A DNA stretch of 40,286 bases from Nanobdellota archaeon (GCA_030648285.1 JAUSIC010000023.1:1-40286), one strand, 5' to 3'; shown: positions 1 to 8,624, counted from the stretch's first letter. Program-made: numbers and translations. The notes: generated from the letters alone by a model not told the origin.

Positions 1-707
1 GAAAGTTCAGCCAAGTCTTTCTTCAATGCATCAATTGCCTTCTTGAAAATTTCTTTTGGTTCAAGTTGTCCGAAGGATTCTATTGTGATTAGCAATTCAT
101 TTGTTGAATTAACCTCTGCTTTTTTTCCTGCTCTTTCTGCAATTCCTTCACAAGCATCAGTAACTTCTCTTCTTTTGTCATCAATTATTACTGCTTTGTC
201 TCCTTTTTCTTTAACTTCAATTTCTGGAAAAACTTTTTTTATCTTATCTACTAAATGTTTGTCTACTTTTATTTCAAAAATATTTCTGTAAAACATCAAT
301 CCTGGAGAGAACTTAGCATGTTCTGTTCCTTTTCCAAGCTTTGTTGTTGCAAATAATTCTAATTCTTGTCCTTTGTTCAAAGAAGTTATTGGAATTTTGT
401 CATAAACAACATCTGCATTTCCCTTGAATTCTCCAGAATAAACAAGTCCTTCTTTTGCAGAACTTAATGTAAGCTTGATATCTGACTTGTCGCTGACTCC
501 TTTTTCCATTCTTAGGGGAATTAATCCAATTCTGTGCGCAATTGTTTCATCATATAGAGGGGAATCATTTTTTACTATTTCTACCTCATCTACAGCTAGG
601 ACTGGAATTTGCAAGACATATCTTCTTATTGCATTTGCTAAGCTTTCATCTATTTCTGCTTTGAATGCAATCAGGTTATCGTTTTTTTCTACTAGTTCTA
701 TATTCAT
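1..707 (-). CDS. rpoD: DNA-directed RNA polymerase subunit D (Rpo3), 3' end truncated by window edge
   Basis: Reverse-strand translation from ATG at 707: MNIELVEKNDNLIAFKAEIDESLANAIRRYVLQIPVLAVDEVEIVKNDSPLYDETIAHRIGLIPLRM..., typical RpoA/RpoD alpha-like motif; open to window edge. Confidence 0.93.
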   Translation of the reverse strand, partial: MNIELVEKNDNLIAFKAEIDESLANAIRRYVLQIPVLAVDEVEIVKNDSPLYDETIAHRIGLIPLRMEKGVSDKSDIKLTLSSAKEGLVYSGEFKGNADVVYDKIPITSLNKGQELELFATTKLGKGTEHAKFSPGLMFYRNIFEIKVDKHLVDKIKKVFPEIEVKEKGDKAVIIDDKRREVTDACEGIAERAGKKAEVNSTNELLITIESFGQLEPKEIFKKAIDALKKDLAEL

Positions 708-803
708 ATTATCTTATCTAAATTTTGATTTTTAAATCTAACTAAGTTTACTTAAGGACGTCTTCCTCTAATCAGCTTGCCTGATTTGGAAGGTTAGGGC
801 GTC

Positions 804-1322
804 TTACGGTCTCCTTCCTCTACGTCCACCCTTCTTTTTCGGTCCTCCTCTTGGGAACCTAGTTGTATCTAAAATATTGATTATCTTGAATCCCTCTCTT
901 GACAAGCTTTTGATAATTGCGTTTGCTCCTGGTCCTGGCGCAGGATTTCTTGTTTTTGCTCTTATCTTCACATATAATTCAGTAATTCCTAAATCTTTCA
1001 TTGTCTCAGAAATTCTTTTTGAAATAAACATAGCAACAGTTGGATTTGCTTTTAATCTTCCTTGTTTTGTAACTTGTCCTCCTGTAACTTTTGCTAATGT
1101 TCTGCCAGACATGTCTGTTACATGCACTAAAGTATTATTGAAAGAAGTGTAAATGTTGATTACTGCTTCAATATCTTTTCCTTTTTTAATTTTCTCTGCT
1201 GATTTAATCTCTACTTTCTCTTCTTTAACCTCTTCTTTCTTCTCTTGTTCAACTTTGTTGGACAAATGGCTAACTTCTTGTTTGCCATCTTCTTCAACTT
1301 TTGTTTCTTCTTCTTTATTCAT
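804..1322 (-). CDS. rps11: 30S ribosomal protein S11 with a ~50 aa charged N-terminal extension
   Basis: Core INIYTSFNNTLVHVTDMSGRTLAKVTGGQVTKQGR...GPGANAIIKSL...DTTRFPRGGPKKKGGRRGRRP. Confidence 0.95.
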   Translation of the reverse strand: MNKEEETKVEEDGKQEVSHLSNKVEQEKKEEVKEEKVEIKSAEKIKKGKDIEAVINIYTSFNNTLVHVTDMSGRTLAKVTGGQVTKQGRLKANPTVAMFISKRISETMKDLGITELYVKIRAKTRNPAPGPGANAIIKSLSREGFKIINILDTTRFPRGGPKKKGGRRGRRP

Positions 1323-1809
1323 TCGCTATTTCCTCCATTTTTACTTTTTCTTTAACAGGTTTTGTTTTTATTTTCAGTGAAATACTTTTTTCTAATTCAA
1401 CAGGAACAATGTAAGAAGGAATACTAACAATATTTCCATCAACAAGAACTTTTTTGTGAACAATTAATTGTCTTGCTGCTTTTGGCGTTGTAGCCATGTG
1501 TTTTTCTACAAGAACTGTTTGCAATCTTCTTCTCAAGTAATCTTTTTTATCTAAAGATAAAATGTCAGATATTGAGTTTACTTTGAATCCCGATTTTCTA
1601 AGATTTTCAAATAATTTTTCTTGTAATTCAGGACTTGCAGAAATTAAGTTTTTTGCTTTTTCTCTCATTTTTTTTACTTTTGCTTCTGCTTTCCAGATTT
1701 CTCTTTTCTTTTTCAAGCCGAATTCTTCTTTTATTTCAACTTCTTCTTCTATTCTTGGCTTGTCAAAAGACTTTTTTGGTTTTGAATATTTTTTATGTTT
1801 TCTTTTCAT
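1315..1809 (-). CDS. rps4: 30S ribosomal protein S4
   Basis: S4 domain: LRRRLQTVLVEKHMATTPKAARQLIVHKKVLVDGNIVSIPSYIV; overlaps the rps11 start. Confidence 0.93.
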   Translation of the reverse strand: MKRKHKKYSKPKKSFDKPRIEEEVEIKEEFGLKKKREIWKAEAKVKKMREKAKNLISASPELQEKLFENLRKSGFKVNSISDILSLDKKDYLRRRLQTVLVEKHMATTPKAARQLIVHKKVLVDGNIVSIPSYIVPVELEKSISLKIKTKPVKEKVKMEEIANE

Positions 1810-1811
1810 TT

Positions 1812-2063
1812 TTATTTAATTTCACGGAATTCGTTTAAGTATTCTAAAGGTACATCTGCTAAGAATCCTCTTTCTCCTTCTCCAAATGGTCCAGTAACAA
1901 ATAAAGTGCCCCTTTCAGGGATAACTTTTAAGATATAATCTTCAGTATGAGATAAAGTAGGATGTAAATTTCCAACGTATATAAATTTTTTTTGACTTAA
2001 AGATTCATTTATTAAATCAATAGCTACCTTTCCTAATTCACTTGTTGTATGTTTATTGCTCAT
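1812..2063 (-). CDS. Uncharacterised 83 aa protein between rps4 and rps13
   Basis: Compact ORF tightly packed between ribosomal protein genes, no family recognised. Confidence 0.7.
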   Translation of the reverse strand: MSNKHTTSELGKVAIDLINESLSQKKFIYVGNLHPTLSHTEDYILKVIPERGTLFVTGPFGEGERGFLADVPLEYLNEFREIK

Positions 2064-2575
2064 TTTTTACCCTTTCCTGTATATTGTGGTGGTGCTTCTC
2101 TCTTCACAACTTTCTTTTTAATTCCAGAACCCTTCTTCTTGTTCTTTCTGAAATGGCTTCTTGTTCTTTGTCCTCTCACAGGCAATCCAGCAACATGTCT
2201 TATTCCTTTGTAACTCTTTATTTTCTTTAATCTCTTTATATCTAAATCTTTTTGCAATTCTAAATCTGTTCCAACCAAATGCCTGTCATCTCCTGTTTCA
2301 AAATCTTTTCTTCTGTTAAAAATAAAGATTGGTAAAGTTGGTTTTTTCAAGAATTCAGATACTCTTTTGATTTCTTCTTCTGTCAAAGAACCAATTTTTC
2401 TGTTCTTGTCAATATTAAGTTTTTTGCAAGCTGCATTTGAAATTCCCCATGAAACTCCTTTTATTTTTGCCAATCCAGGATAAACTTTCATTTTTCCTTC
2501 TATGTCTTTTGATAAAATTCTTACTATTCTTTCTTCATGTCCTTCTTTCATCTTTGTTATGTTCTTTTGTTCCAT
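2060..2575 (-). CDS. rps13: 30S ribosomal protein S13 (start MEQKNITKM..., not the longer 2707 ORF start)
   Basis: VRILSKDIEGKMKVYPGLAKIKGVSWGISNAACKKLNID...YKGIRHVAGLPVRGQRTRSHFRKNKKKGSG; AAGGAG Shine-Dalgarno upstream of the 2575 ATG. Confidence 0.93.
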   Translation of the reverse strand: MEQKNITKMKEGHEERIVRILSKDIEGKMKVYPGLAKIKGVSWGISNAACKKLNIDKNRKIGSLTEEEIKRVSEFLKKPTLPIFIFNRRKDFETGDDRHLVGTDLELQKDLDIKRLKKIKSYKGIRHVAGLPVRGQRTRSHFRKNKKKGSGIKKKVVKREAPPQYTGKGKK

Positions 2576-2667
2576 TAATATCTCCTTATCGATTTTGTAT
2601 TTTCCATTATGCAAAATACTTCCATGTCGATTTTGTATATGTGCTGAAAATTTCTTATTTCTGTCAT
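2575..2667 (-). promoter_or_regulatory. Leader/coupling element copy A upstream of rps13 (u[33 protein letters not shown])
   Basis: Minus-strand ATGACAGAAATAAGAAATTTTCAGCACATATACAAAATCGACATGGAAGTATTTTGCATAATGG... plus a partial second copy of the 3' half; stop TAA overlaps rps13 ATG. Confidence 0.8.
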
Positions 2668-2675
2668 TTTTAAAT

Positions 2676-3212
2676 TTAATGTACAAACAGGTTGTACCTC
2701 TCAACATTTGTCAGTTCTTCAATTATCCTTTTTTCAACTGCTTTTTCAGGATCAGGAAGATTTTGTATTCTTTCTTTCATTTCTTCAAAGTTCTCAAAGG
2801 GCTTTACTTCCCTTTGCTTCAAGATATCATTCATATGCTTTTTTCCAAATCCAGGAAGAAGTTCTATCTGGTGAACTCTCTTGTTTATTGCTTCTGCTTT
2901 GTTGAAAAATTCGATGAATTCTTTTTCTCTTTCTTTGACTGTTTTCTTGATGAATTCTTGTAATTGATTCTTTGCAGACTCTGTAAGTTTTTCTCTCTTT
3001 AATCTTCCAAGAATGTAATATACCTTATCTCTTTTCCCTTCTCCGATGTAAACATCTTCTCCTATCGTTAAAGCTACTCCACGTCTTGGAACTAATTCTA
3101 AAAGAGTTAAATTTGTCTTACCAATTGCCTGTGCTATAGGCATCATTTTTCCTTCTAGAGGATATCCATTTGGTAAATATTCTAGGACTATTGCATATTC
3201 TTCTTTTTCCAT
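2676..3212 (-). CDS. DUF655 (COG1491-like) putative RNA-binding protein
   Basis: EYLPNGYP...AQAIGKTNLTLLELVPRRGVALTIGEDVYIG...LLPGFGKKHMNDIL helix-hairpin-helix; typical archaeal neighbour of rpoF. Confidence 0.85.
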   Translation of the reverse strand: MEKEEYAIVLEYLPNGYPLEGKMMPIAQAIGKTNLTLLELVPRRGVALTIGEDVYIGEGKRDKVYYILGRLKREKLTESAKNQLQEFIKKTVKEREKEFIEFFNKAEAINKRVHQIELLPGFGKKHMNDILKQREVKPFENFEEMKERIQNLPDPEKAVEKRIIEELTNVERYNLFVH

Positions 3213-3217
3213 TTTTT

Positions 3218-3514
3218 TTATCTGAATTCTTTAATTGTGTCAAGTATTTTGTTTGATTCATCTTCATCAAGACTAACATCAATAAAAATTTTATTTAAGT
3301 CAGAGACTGTCTCAGGAATTAAATCAATTATCTTTGAAATGTGTTCTTCTCTTATTTTCATCAATCCAAGGTTAGAGATTTTTTCTCTTATCTTAGCAGC
3401 TTCTTTCACGTTCAATTTGTTGAATTTTTTTATGAAGCCAGCTATCTCTGAATCTTCTTTCTGGATGTATTTCAAGGCTTCAACCATGCTTAATGGTTCT
3501 GTGTTTCTTATCAT
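3218..3514 (-). CDS. rpoF: DNA-directed RNA polymerase subunit F (Rpo4)
   Basis: 98 aa, PLSMVEALKYIQ...EEHISKIIDLIPETVSDLNKIF; conserved order rpl21e-rpoF-DUF655. Confidence 0.88.
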   Translation of the reverse strand: MIRNTEPLSMVEALKYIQKEDSEIAGFIKKFNKLNVKEAAKIREKISNLGLMKIREEHISKIIDLIPETVSDLNKIFIDVSLDEDESNKILDTIKEFR

Positions 3515-3521
3515 TTTAGTA

Positions 3522-3776
3522 TTATGCAGTTTTCAATTTTTTTAAGTGTATTGGTTCTATGAGATATCTTTTTTCTTTGTTCAAATCATTTAATCTTATA
3601 ATGTAAGCCTTTCCTCTTTTGGATTCAACAATTCCTGTTCTTCCTTGAAGTCTTTCTGGAAAATTTGAAGCTACAGATAGTTCTTTTATAACAGCTACAC
3701 TGTCTCCTTCTTTTAATTCTTTGAAGTATTCACTAAAAGAGAGTTTACCTTTTGTTCTAATATTTTTCTTTTTCAT
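3522..3776 (-). CDS. rpl21e: 50S ribosomal protein L21e
   Basis: 84 aa, GDSVAVIKELSVASNFPERLQGRTGIVESKRGKAYIIRLNDLNKEKRYLIEPIHLKKL. Confidence 0.88.
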   Translation of the reverse strand: MKKKNIRTKGKLSFSEYFKELKEGDSVAVIKELSVASNFPERLQGRTGIVESKRGKAYIIRLNDLNKEKRYLIEPIHLKKLKTA

Positions 3777-3838
3777 CTAATTCATTCAGAAAAATTCTAT
3801 TTAAAAAACTATGGTTTTACGAGATAAAGTCCTTAATT

Positions 3839-4003
3839 TTACTCTTTATAGAGACTAAGATTTCCACTTTCTCTAGCTTTTTCCATTTTAGCCAGCATCG
3901 AGTTGAACCATTTTTCTCCCCATGTTCTTATCCCGCAATTATTGCAGACAGTTAAAGGACGGTCATCGTGAATTTCTGCGTGGCAATACATACATTTTTG
4001 CAT
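3839..4003 (-). CDS. 54 aa zinc-ribbon mini-protein
   Basis: Minus-strand translation MQKCMYCHAEIHDDRPLTVCNNCGIRTWGEKWFNSMLAKMEKARESGNLSLYKE*; two CxxC motifs; below the ORF-track length cut-off. Confidence 0.75.
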   Translation of the reverse strand: MQKCMYCHAEIHDDRPLTVCNNCGIRTWGEKWFNSMLAKMEKARESGNLSLYKE

Positions 4004-4076
4004 TTTAATTCTTTAAGAAGATGTTAAATTCCTCTTTTATTTTATGTTGATGAGAAATTAGTTTTTAAAGATTTCT

Positions 4077-5291
4077 CTACTCGTAACGTAGTGCATCAAC
4101 AGGTTTTAGTTTTGATGCTTGCATTGCAGGAAGGACTCCTGAAAGAGTTCCGATTAAAAAAGAGAATGTTAATGCCCCAAAGATTAATGGAAAACTTATG
4201 CTTGCTCTCAATAAATTTGTTCCTAATGCAGTTGCTGCTATGAATTCCACGCTTTTTCCTAACCCAATTCCCAATGCAACACCAATTGTTCCTCCTACTA
4301 ATCCTAAAAGTCCAGACTCAAATAGAAATATTTGAAGTATGTCAGAATTTTTTGCACCAACAGCTTTCATTGTTCCAATTTCTTTTGTTCTTTCTAGAAC
4401 AGAAGTATACATTGTATTCATGATTCCAATTCCTCCGACAACAAGAGATATAGCTGCAATTCCGACCAATACTGCTTGGACAATTCCAAAAATATTTGTA
4501 AATGTTGTTAAAAGTTGTTCAGAAGTCTGCACATTGAATGTCTCTTGGTCTTTTTTTTCATCTCTTTCTTGCCTTAATTTTCTGATTATTGCATCTGCGA
4601 CATCACTAGGATTAAATCCACTTTGGGTTTTAGCAATTATTTCACTTTCTTCATCATTGACGTTCAATACTTCTCTCAATGTTTCTTTTGGAACATATAT
4701 TCCTGCATCGTTGTAAGGATCTCCTGTTTTTCCCAAGATTCCAACGACCTTGAATTCGACTCCTTCAATTTCAATTGTGCTTCCGACTTCAACTGCCTTT
4801 TTCCATATCTTTTCATCTACAGCATTATTGTATCCGACAATTGCTTTAAAGCCATCTCCTTTTTTTAAATTTCTTCCATCTATAACCTTGAAATTTTGCA
4901 TCTCAGAGAAAATGGAAATATCTTCAGGGTTTATTCCAATAGCGAATGTTATCTTGGATTCATCTTTGAATTTTAAAAAAGATGTTTTCATTAGCATTCC
5001 AACAACACTTTCAACACCCCTGACATTCTTTATTGCCTCTAAATCTTTTGTTGTTAAAATCAATTTTTCAGAAGTAGCACTTCCAGGAGGTCCTATTGTT
5101 TTGCTTTGAATTATAATCTTGTCTTTGCCTAATTGTTCAAATTGCTCGTTAATTGCTCCTTGTAATCCTTGTCCAAGGCTTATCAAACCAACAACAGCAG
5201 CTATTCCTATAAAAATTCCAATCATAGTAAGCCAGCTTCTTAATCCTCTTCTTCTTAAATTAGAAAAAGCAAGAAAGAAATGATCTTTCAT
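4077..5291 (-). CDS. ABC transporter permease, MacB/FtsX family
   Basis: N-terminal TM, MacB-like periplasmic domain, C-terminal TMs with GGIGIMNTMYTSVLERTKEIGTMKAVGAKNSDIL. Confidence 0.9.
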   Translation of the reverse strand: MKDHFFLAFSNLRRRGLRSWLTMIGIFIGIAAVVGLISLGQGLQGAINEQFEQLGKDKIIIQSKTIGPPGSATSEKLILTTKDLEAIKNVRGVESVVGMLMKTSFLKFKDESKITFAIGINPEDISIFSEMQNFKVIDGRNLKKGDGFKAIVGYNNAVDEKIWKKAVEVGSTIEIEGVEFKVVGILGKTGDPYNDAGIYVPKETLREVLNVNDEESEIIAKTQSGFNPSDVADAIIRKLRQERDEKKDQETFNVQTSEQLLTTFTNIFGIVQAVLVGIAAISLVVGGIGIMNTMYTSVLERTKEIGTMKAVGAKNSDILQIFLFESGLLGLVGGTIGVALGIGLGKSVEFIAATALGTNLLRASISFPLIFGALTFSFLIGTLSGVLPAMQASKLKPVDALRYE

Positions 5292-5293
5292 AA

Positions 5294-6163
5294 TTACTGT
5301 CCGTTCCGTTTATTTCTGTTCTTCTTTCTAATTCTTCTGTAAACTAAGAATATAATTATAACTCCGACAATAGAAATAATTATTAAAAAAGTATTATTTT
5401 TGTTTATCAATCCTAAACCAATTGCTTCTTTCTGAGTGTAAGTTTTTATCAAGATATTTTCTTCTTTTGTTATTTGATTATTTCTAGAATCTGAATAAGT
5501 TAGTTGAATTGGCAGGCTTATAGAAGATGGAGAATCCGCCTTTACAAAAACACTGAAATCAGCACTATCAAAATCATTGCTGTCTATATTTCCAATATAA
5601 ATTTTATTTGAACCTGTTGCCTGTATTCCATTAATAGCACTTAAGCCAACGCTCAAAAATTTAGCATCTCCCAATCCAGAATTAACAATTTTTACTGTGA
5701 CTTTTCCGCTTGTCCCTTTAACTAAAACACTTCCTTCATAAGAAACTTCAATATTTGGTTTTGCGTTTATTATAACACCCACAACTTTTTCTTCTGGTGT
5801 AGCATGTGTTCCATTAGCATGATCATAATTAATTGTAACAGGGATTGTGTAAGTTCCAGAAATAGCATCAGAAGAAGCAATCAAATCAAAATTTGCTTTT
5901 TCATTGTCATCTCCGTTGATATTGTCTATTCTGACTTCATTTGAAGATTGATAAGGTGCAAAAAAAGTTTCGCTTAAATCTAAGCTTATAACAACATCTT
6001 TTACTTCTTCATTTAAGTTATTCTCTATTTTCAGATTAAGACTAAATTTTTCTCCTGGTTGAACCTCTTGAGGATTGCTAATCACAGAATCAATTGTCAG
6101 AGCAGAAGTCAAGCATATTTGTAAGAGAAACAATGCCGCCAAAATTATTAAAATTTTTTTCAT
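5294..6163 (-). CDS. Exported, C-terminally membrane-anchored NEW3/COG1361-like protein
   Basis: Signal peptide, beta-rich repeats (LNLKIENNLNEEVKDVVISLDLS...), C-terminal TM; sits between ABC ATPase and permease genes. Confidence 0.75.
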   Translation of the reverse strand: MKKILIILAALFLLQICLTSALTIDSVISNPQEVQPGEKFSLNLKIENNLNEEVKDVVISLDLSETFFAPYQSSNEVRIDNINGDDNEKANFDLIASSDAISGTYTIPVTINYDHANGTHATPEEKVVGVIINAKPNIEVSYEGSVLVKGTSGKVTVKIVNSGLGDAKFLSVGLSAINGIQATGSNKIYIGNIDSNDFDSADFSVFVKADSPSSISLPIQLTYSDSRNNQITKEENILIKTYTQKEAIGLGLINKNNTFLIIISIVGVIIIFLVYRRIRKKNRNKRNGQ

Positions 6164-6219
6164 TATGCAAAATACCTCCCTGCCAATTTTGTATTTGTGC
6201 TGAACGTTAGTTCTGTCAT
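6163..6219 (-). promoter_or_regulatory. Leader/coupling element copy B (uORF MTELTFSTNTKLAGRYFA*)
   Basis: Minus-strand ATGACAGAACTAACGTTCAGCACAAATACAAAATTGGCAGGGAGGTATTTTGCATAATG; ATGA overlap with the upstream ATPase stop and TAATG overlap with the downstream start. Confidence 0.85.
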
Positions 6220-6923
6220 TTTACTTTTTGTTGTTTTATCTTTCTGTGTTCGATTATCTTCCCGTCAGCTATTTTTAAAACTTTCTGTGCATATTTTATC
6301 AAATCGAGATTATGCGTTACAAGAATTATTGTTTTTCCTTTCTTGTTTAAGTCAACGAACAATTTTATGATTTCCATTCCTGTTTTGCTGTCTAAATTTC
6401 CAGTTGGTTCATCAGCGAGTATAACTTCGGGATCGTTTGCGAGAGCTCTGCCAATTGCAATTCTTTGTCTTTCTCCTCCAGAAAGCTGTTTTGGAAGATG
6501 TTCTCTTCTGTGCGTTAAGCTGACTTCTTTCAGTATTTTTTCTGCTCTTTCCATTCTTTCTTTTTTTCCAACTCCATGAAAAATCATCGGAAGTGCAATA
6601 TTTTCAATCGCATTTAAAGTGGGAATTAGATTGAATGTTTGAAAAACAAAACCTATTTTTTTCCCTCTTATTTGTGCTAAATCAGATTCAGGAAGATGTT
6701 CTATATTTTGTCCATCAAGGAAAATATCTCCTCTGCTCGAAATATCCAACGCCCCAACAAGGTTCATCATTGTGCTTTTTCCACTTCCAGAAGGCCCGAC
6801 AATTGCGAGGAAATCTCCTCTTTTTATCTGCAAGTTAACATCGCAAAGAGCTTTTATTTCTGTATCTCCTAACTTGTAATATTTGCATACGTTTTTTAGT
6901 TCAATTATATAATCATTTTTCAT
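6216..6923 (-). CDS. ABC transporter ATP-binding protein (LolD/MacB-type)
   Basis: Walker A GPSGSGKST, LSGGERQRIAIGRAL signature, DEPTGNLD; start MKNDYIIELKN preferred. Confidence 0.93.
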   Translation of the reverse strand: MKNDYIIELKNVCKYYKLGDTEIKALCDVNLQIKRGDFLAIVGPSGSGKSTMMNLVGALDISSRGDIFLDGQNIEHLPESDLAQIRGKKIGFVFQTFNLIPTLNAIENIALPMIFHGVGKKERMERAEKILKEVSLTHRREHLPKQLSGGERQRIAIGRALANDPEVILADEPTGNLDSKTGMEIIKLFVDLNKKGKTIILVTHNLDLIKYAQKVLKIADGKIIEHRKIKQQKVK

Positions 6924-7051
6924 ATTTTTCTCTCTCAGAATTAATCTGAGGCATGCTAACACCTCTTTAGATACCTCGATGTAATCTTATTTAAACGTTA
7001 TGGAACAGAATTTCTACAAAGCTTTATAAACCAAAAATAAGAGATAATATT

Positions 7052-7249
7052 ATGATAATCCCAGTTAGATGTTTTTCATGCGGAAAGCCAATAGGGCACT
7101 TATGGGAAGAATATAAAGAAAGAATTGCAAAAGGAGAAAATTCTAAAAAAATAATGGATGATTTCGGATTAGAAAGACCTTGTTGCAGAGCTGTTTTCAT
7201 AGGACAAACTGATTTAATCGAGTTGGTTGGAAAGTTCAAAAAATCTTAG
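7052..7249 (+). CDS. rpoN: DNA-directed RNA polymerase subunit N (Rpo10)
   Basis: MIIPVRCFSCGKPIGHLWEEY...GLERPCCRAVFIGQTDLI; TATA-like TTTATAAA ~30 nt upstream. Confidence 0.95.
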   Translation: MIIPVRCFSCGKPIGHLWEEYKERIAKGENSKKIMDDFGLERPCCRAVFIGQTDLIELVGKFKKS

Positions 7250-7250
7250 A

Positions 7251-7508
7251 TTATCTAATTTTCCACCTCATCACATTTTCACACTTCTTGCATTCTACTG
7301 TTTTAATCTTGTTTTTTATGCTCTTAACTTTTAAATCAGGACTATAACATTTCTTGCAGAATTTTTTCCTTAAATCTTCTAATTTTATGCTATACTTCAT
7401 TGCAAGTTTTTTTATCTTCTTGATTTCTTTTGGAGTTTTGTTTTTTATATTTTCAAAAAAATCTTTAATTTCTTTTTTTGCTTCTGTTTTAGAAAGTTTT
7501 TCTTTCAT
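7251..7508 (-). CDS. RNase P protein component 4 (Rpr2/Rpp21-like)
   Basis: 85 aa, RKKFCKKCYSPDL...TVECKKCENVMRWKIR. Confidence 0.7.
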   Translation of the reverse strand: MKEKLSKTEAKKEIKDFFENIKNKTPKEIKKIKKLAMKYSIKLEDLRKKFCKKCYSPDLKVKSIKNKIKTVECKKCENVMRWKIR

Positions 7509-7605
7509 AGTTTAATCAAGAATTAATTCCTTATAAAAATAGTGAAGATGAGTGAAAGTAAATCAGAGATTTCCATTCACTTTCTTTTTAACAAAATAAA
7601 GTGAA

Positions 7606-7714
<109 letters not shown>

Positions 7715-7778
7715 TCAAGATTGTCTATAATTGACGATTTATAAAGGTTTTTATATGAATATTTAATGATATTCTTAT

Positions 7779-7906
7779 GCGGGGGTGCCAGAGTGGTCAA
7801 ATGGGCAACGCTAAGGCGAGAGTTTGCGGAGTAATCCATATGCAAGCAGGCCTCGGAGAAACGTTGTGGCTTAGTGCCTGCGCAGGTTCAAATCCTGTCT
7901 CCCGCA
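7779..7906 (+). tRNA. tRNA-Leu-like (class II, A73) with a ~44 nt intron; anticodon provisional (AAG if the intron is at 37/38)
   Basis: Acceptor GCGGGGG/CTCCCGC, T-arm GCAGGTTCAAATCCTGT, long variable arm, anticodon stem CAACG/CGTTG separated by an insert. Confidence 0.85.
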
Positions 7907-7958
7907 TTAAATACCCTATTATAATAATCTTTAAATATAGATATCTTTTGATTTTAAA

Positions 7959-8624
7959 ATGGAAAGTAAAACAGGAATACTTTGCCATGGAAGGCACGTT
8001 CTAGCAAATAATTGGGAATTGCATCAATGGGGAGATAAGGAAAAAGGATTGCTTGGACAAGTTCTGAAAACATTGTCTCTTGCCGCTAAACAATACCCTG
8101 AAGTTGTGGTATTTGGGACAGGAGCATCAGAAAAAGATGGATTAAAAGAATCAGAGTATACTATTAGATATATGTTTGAACATTTTGATGAGATAAACGA
8201 ATTTCCACAATTTAATGGAGCAGATATGCAAGGTTTGAAAAATTTTATGTCTGCACACTCTGTTCCAGAAAAAAAATCACAAAATACTCTTGAAGAATTG
8301 AAATGCGCTATGGACATTTTTTCCTCTTATTCAGTAAGTAGAATTTTTATTGTTTCAAATCCAGACCATATCTCAAGATGCATGCAATTGGCTCATCAGG
8401 TTTATCATGATTTAAAACCAAGAGGTTTAGATGAGATATTCGCTGCTCAAAGTGATGTTGGTTATAACGGAACCTTAAGTGTTACATCAAAAATTATAGA
8501 AATGCCTCATCGCGGAGATGACCCAAGTCCAGATTTATCAAAATACATAGGAAGTTATTTTAGGCTTCCATTAGAAAAGAAAATAGAGTTTGTAGAACAG
8601 GTAAGAAAATTTTTAGGACAATAA
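7959..8624 (+). CDS. DUF218/YdcF-like protein (tentative)
   Basis: 221 aa; VVVFGTGASEKDGLKESEYT...RIFIVSNPDHISRCMQLA resembles the DUF218 layout. Confidence 0.5.
   Translation: MESKTGILCHGRHVLANNWELHQWGDKEKGLLGQVLKTLSLAAKQYPEVVVFGTGASEKDGLKESEYTIRYMFEHFDEINEFPQFNGADMQGLKNFMSAHSVPEKKSQNTLEELKCAMDIFSSYSVSRIFIVSNPDHISRCMQLAHQVYHDLKPRGLDEIFAAQSDVGYNGTLSVTSKIIEMPHRGDDPSPDLSKYIGSYFRLPLEKKIEFVEQVRKFLGQ

Noticed and set aside
43-1380. Plus-strand ORFs opposite rpoD, rps11 and rps4 (43..291, 475..735, 877..1152, 1153..1380)
   Set aside because: Shadow ORFs antisense to well-recognised ribosomal and RNAP genes; low-complexity hydrophobic translations with no family
2576-2707. N-terminal extension of S13 in the 215-aa ORF
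   Set aside because: It is a read-through of leader copy A in another frame; the S13 core starts at 2575 with a good Shine-Dalgarno
3514-3535. ACTGCATAATACTAAAATG before rpoF as a sixth leader copy
   Set aside because: Only GCATAAT matches; no core CACAAATACAAAAT, no uORF and no TAATG overlap
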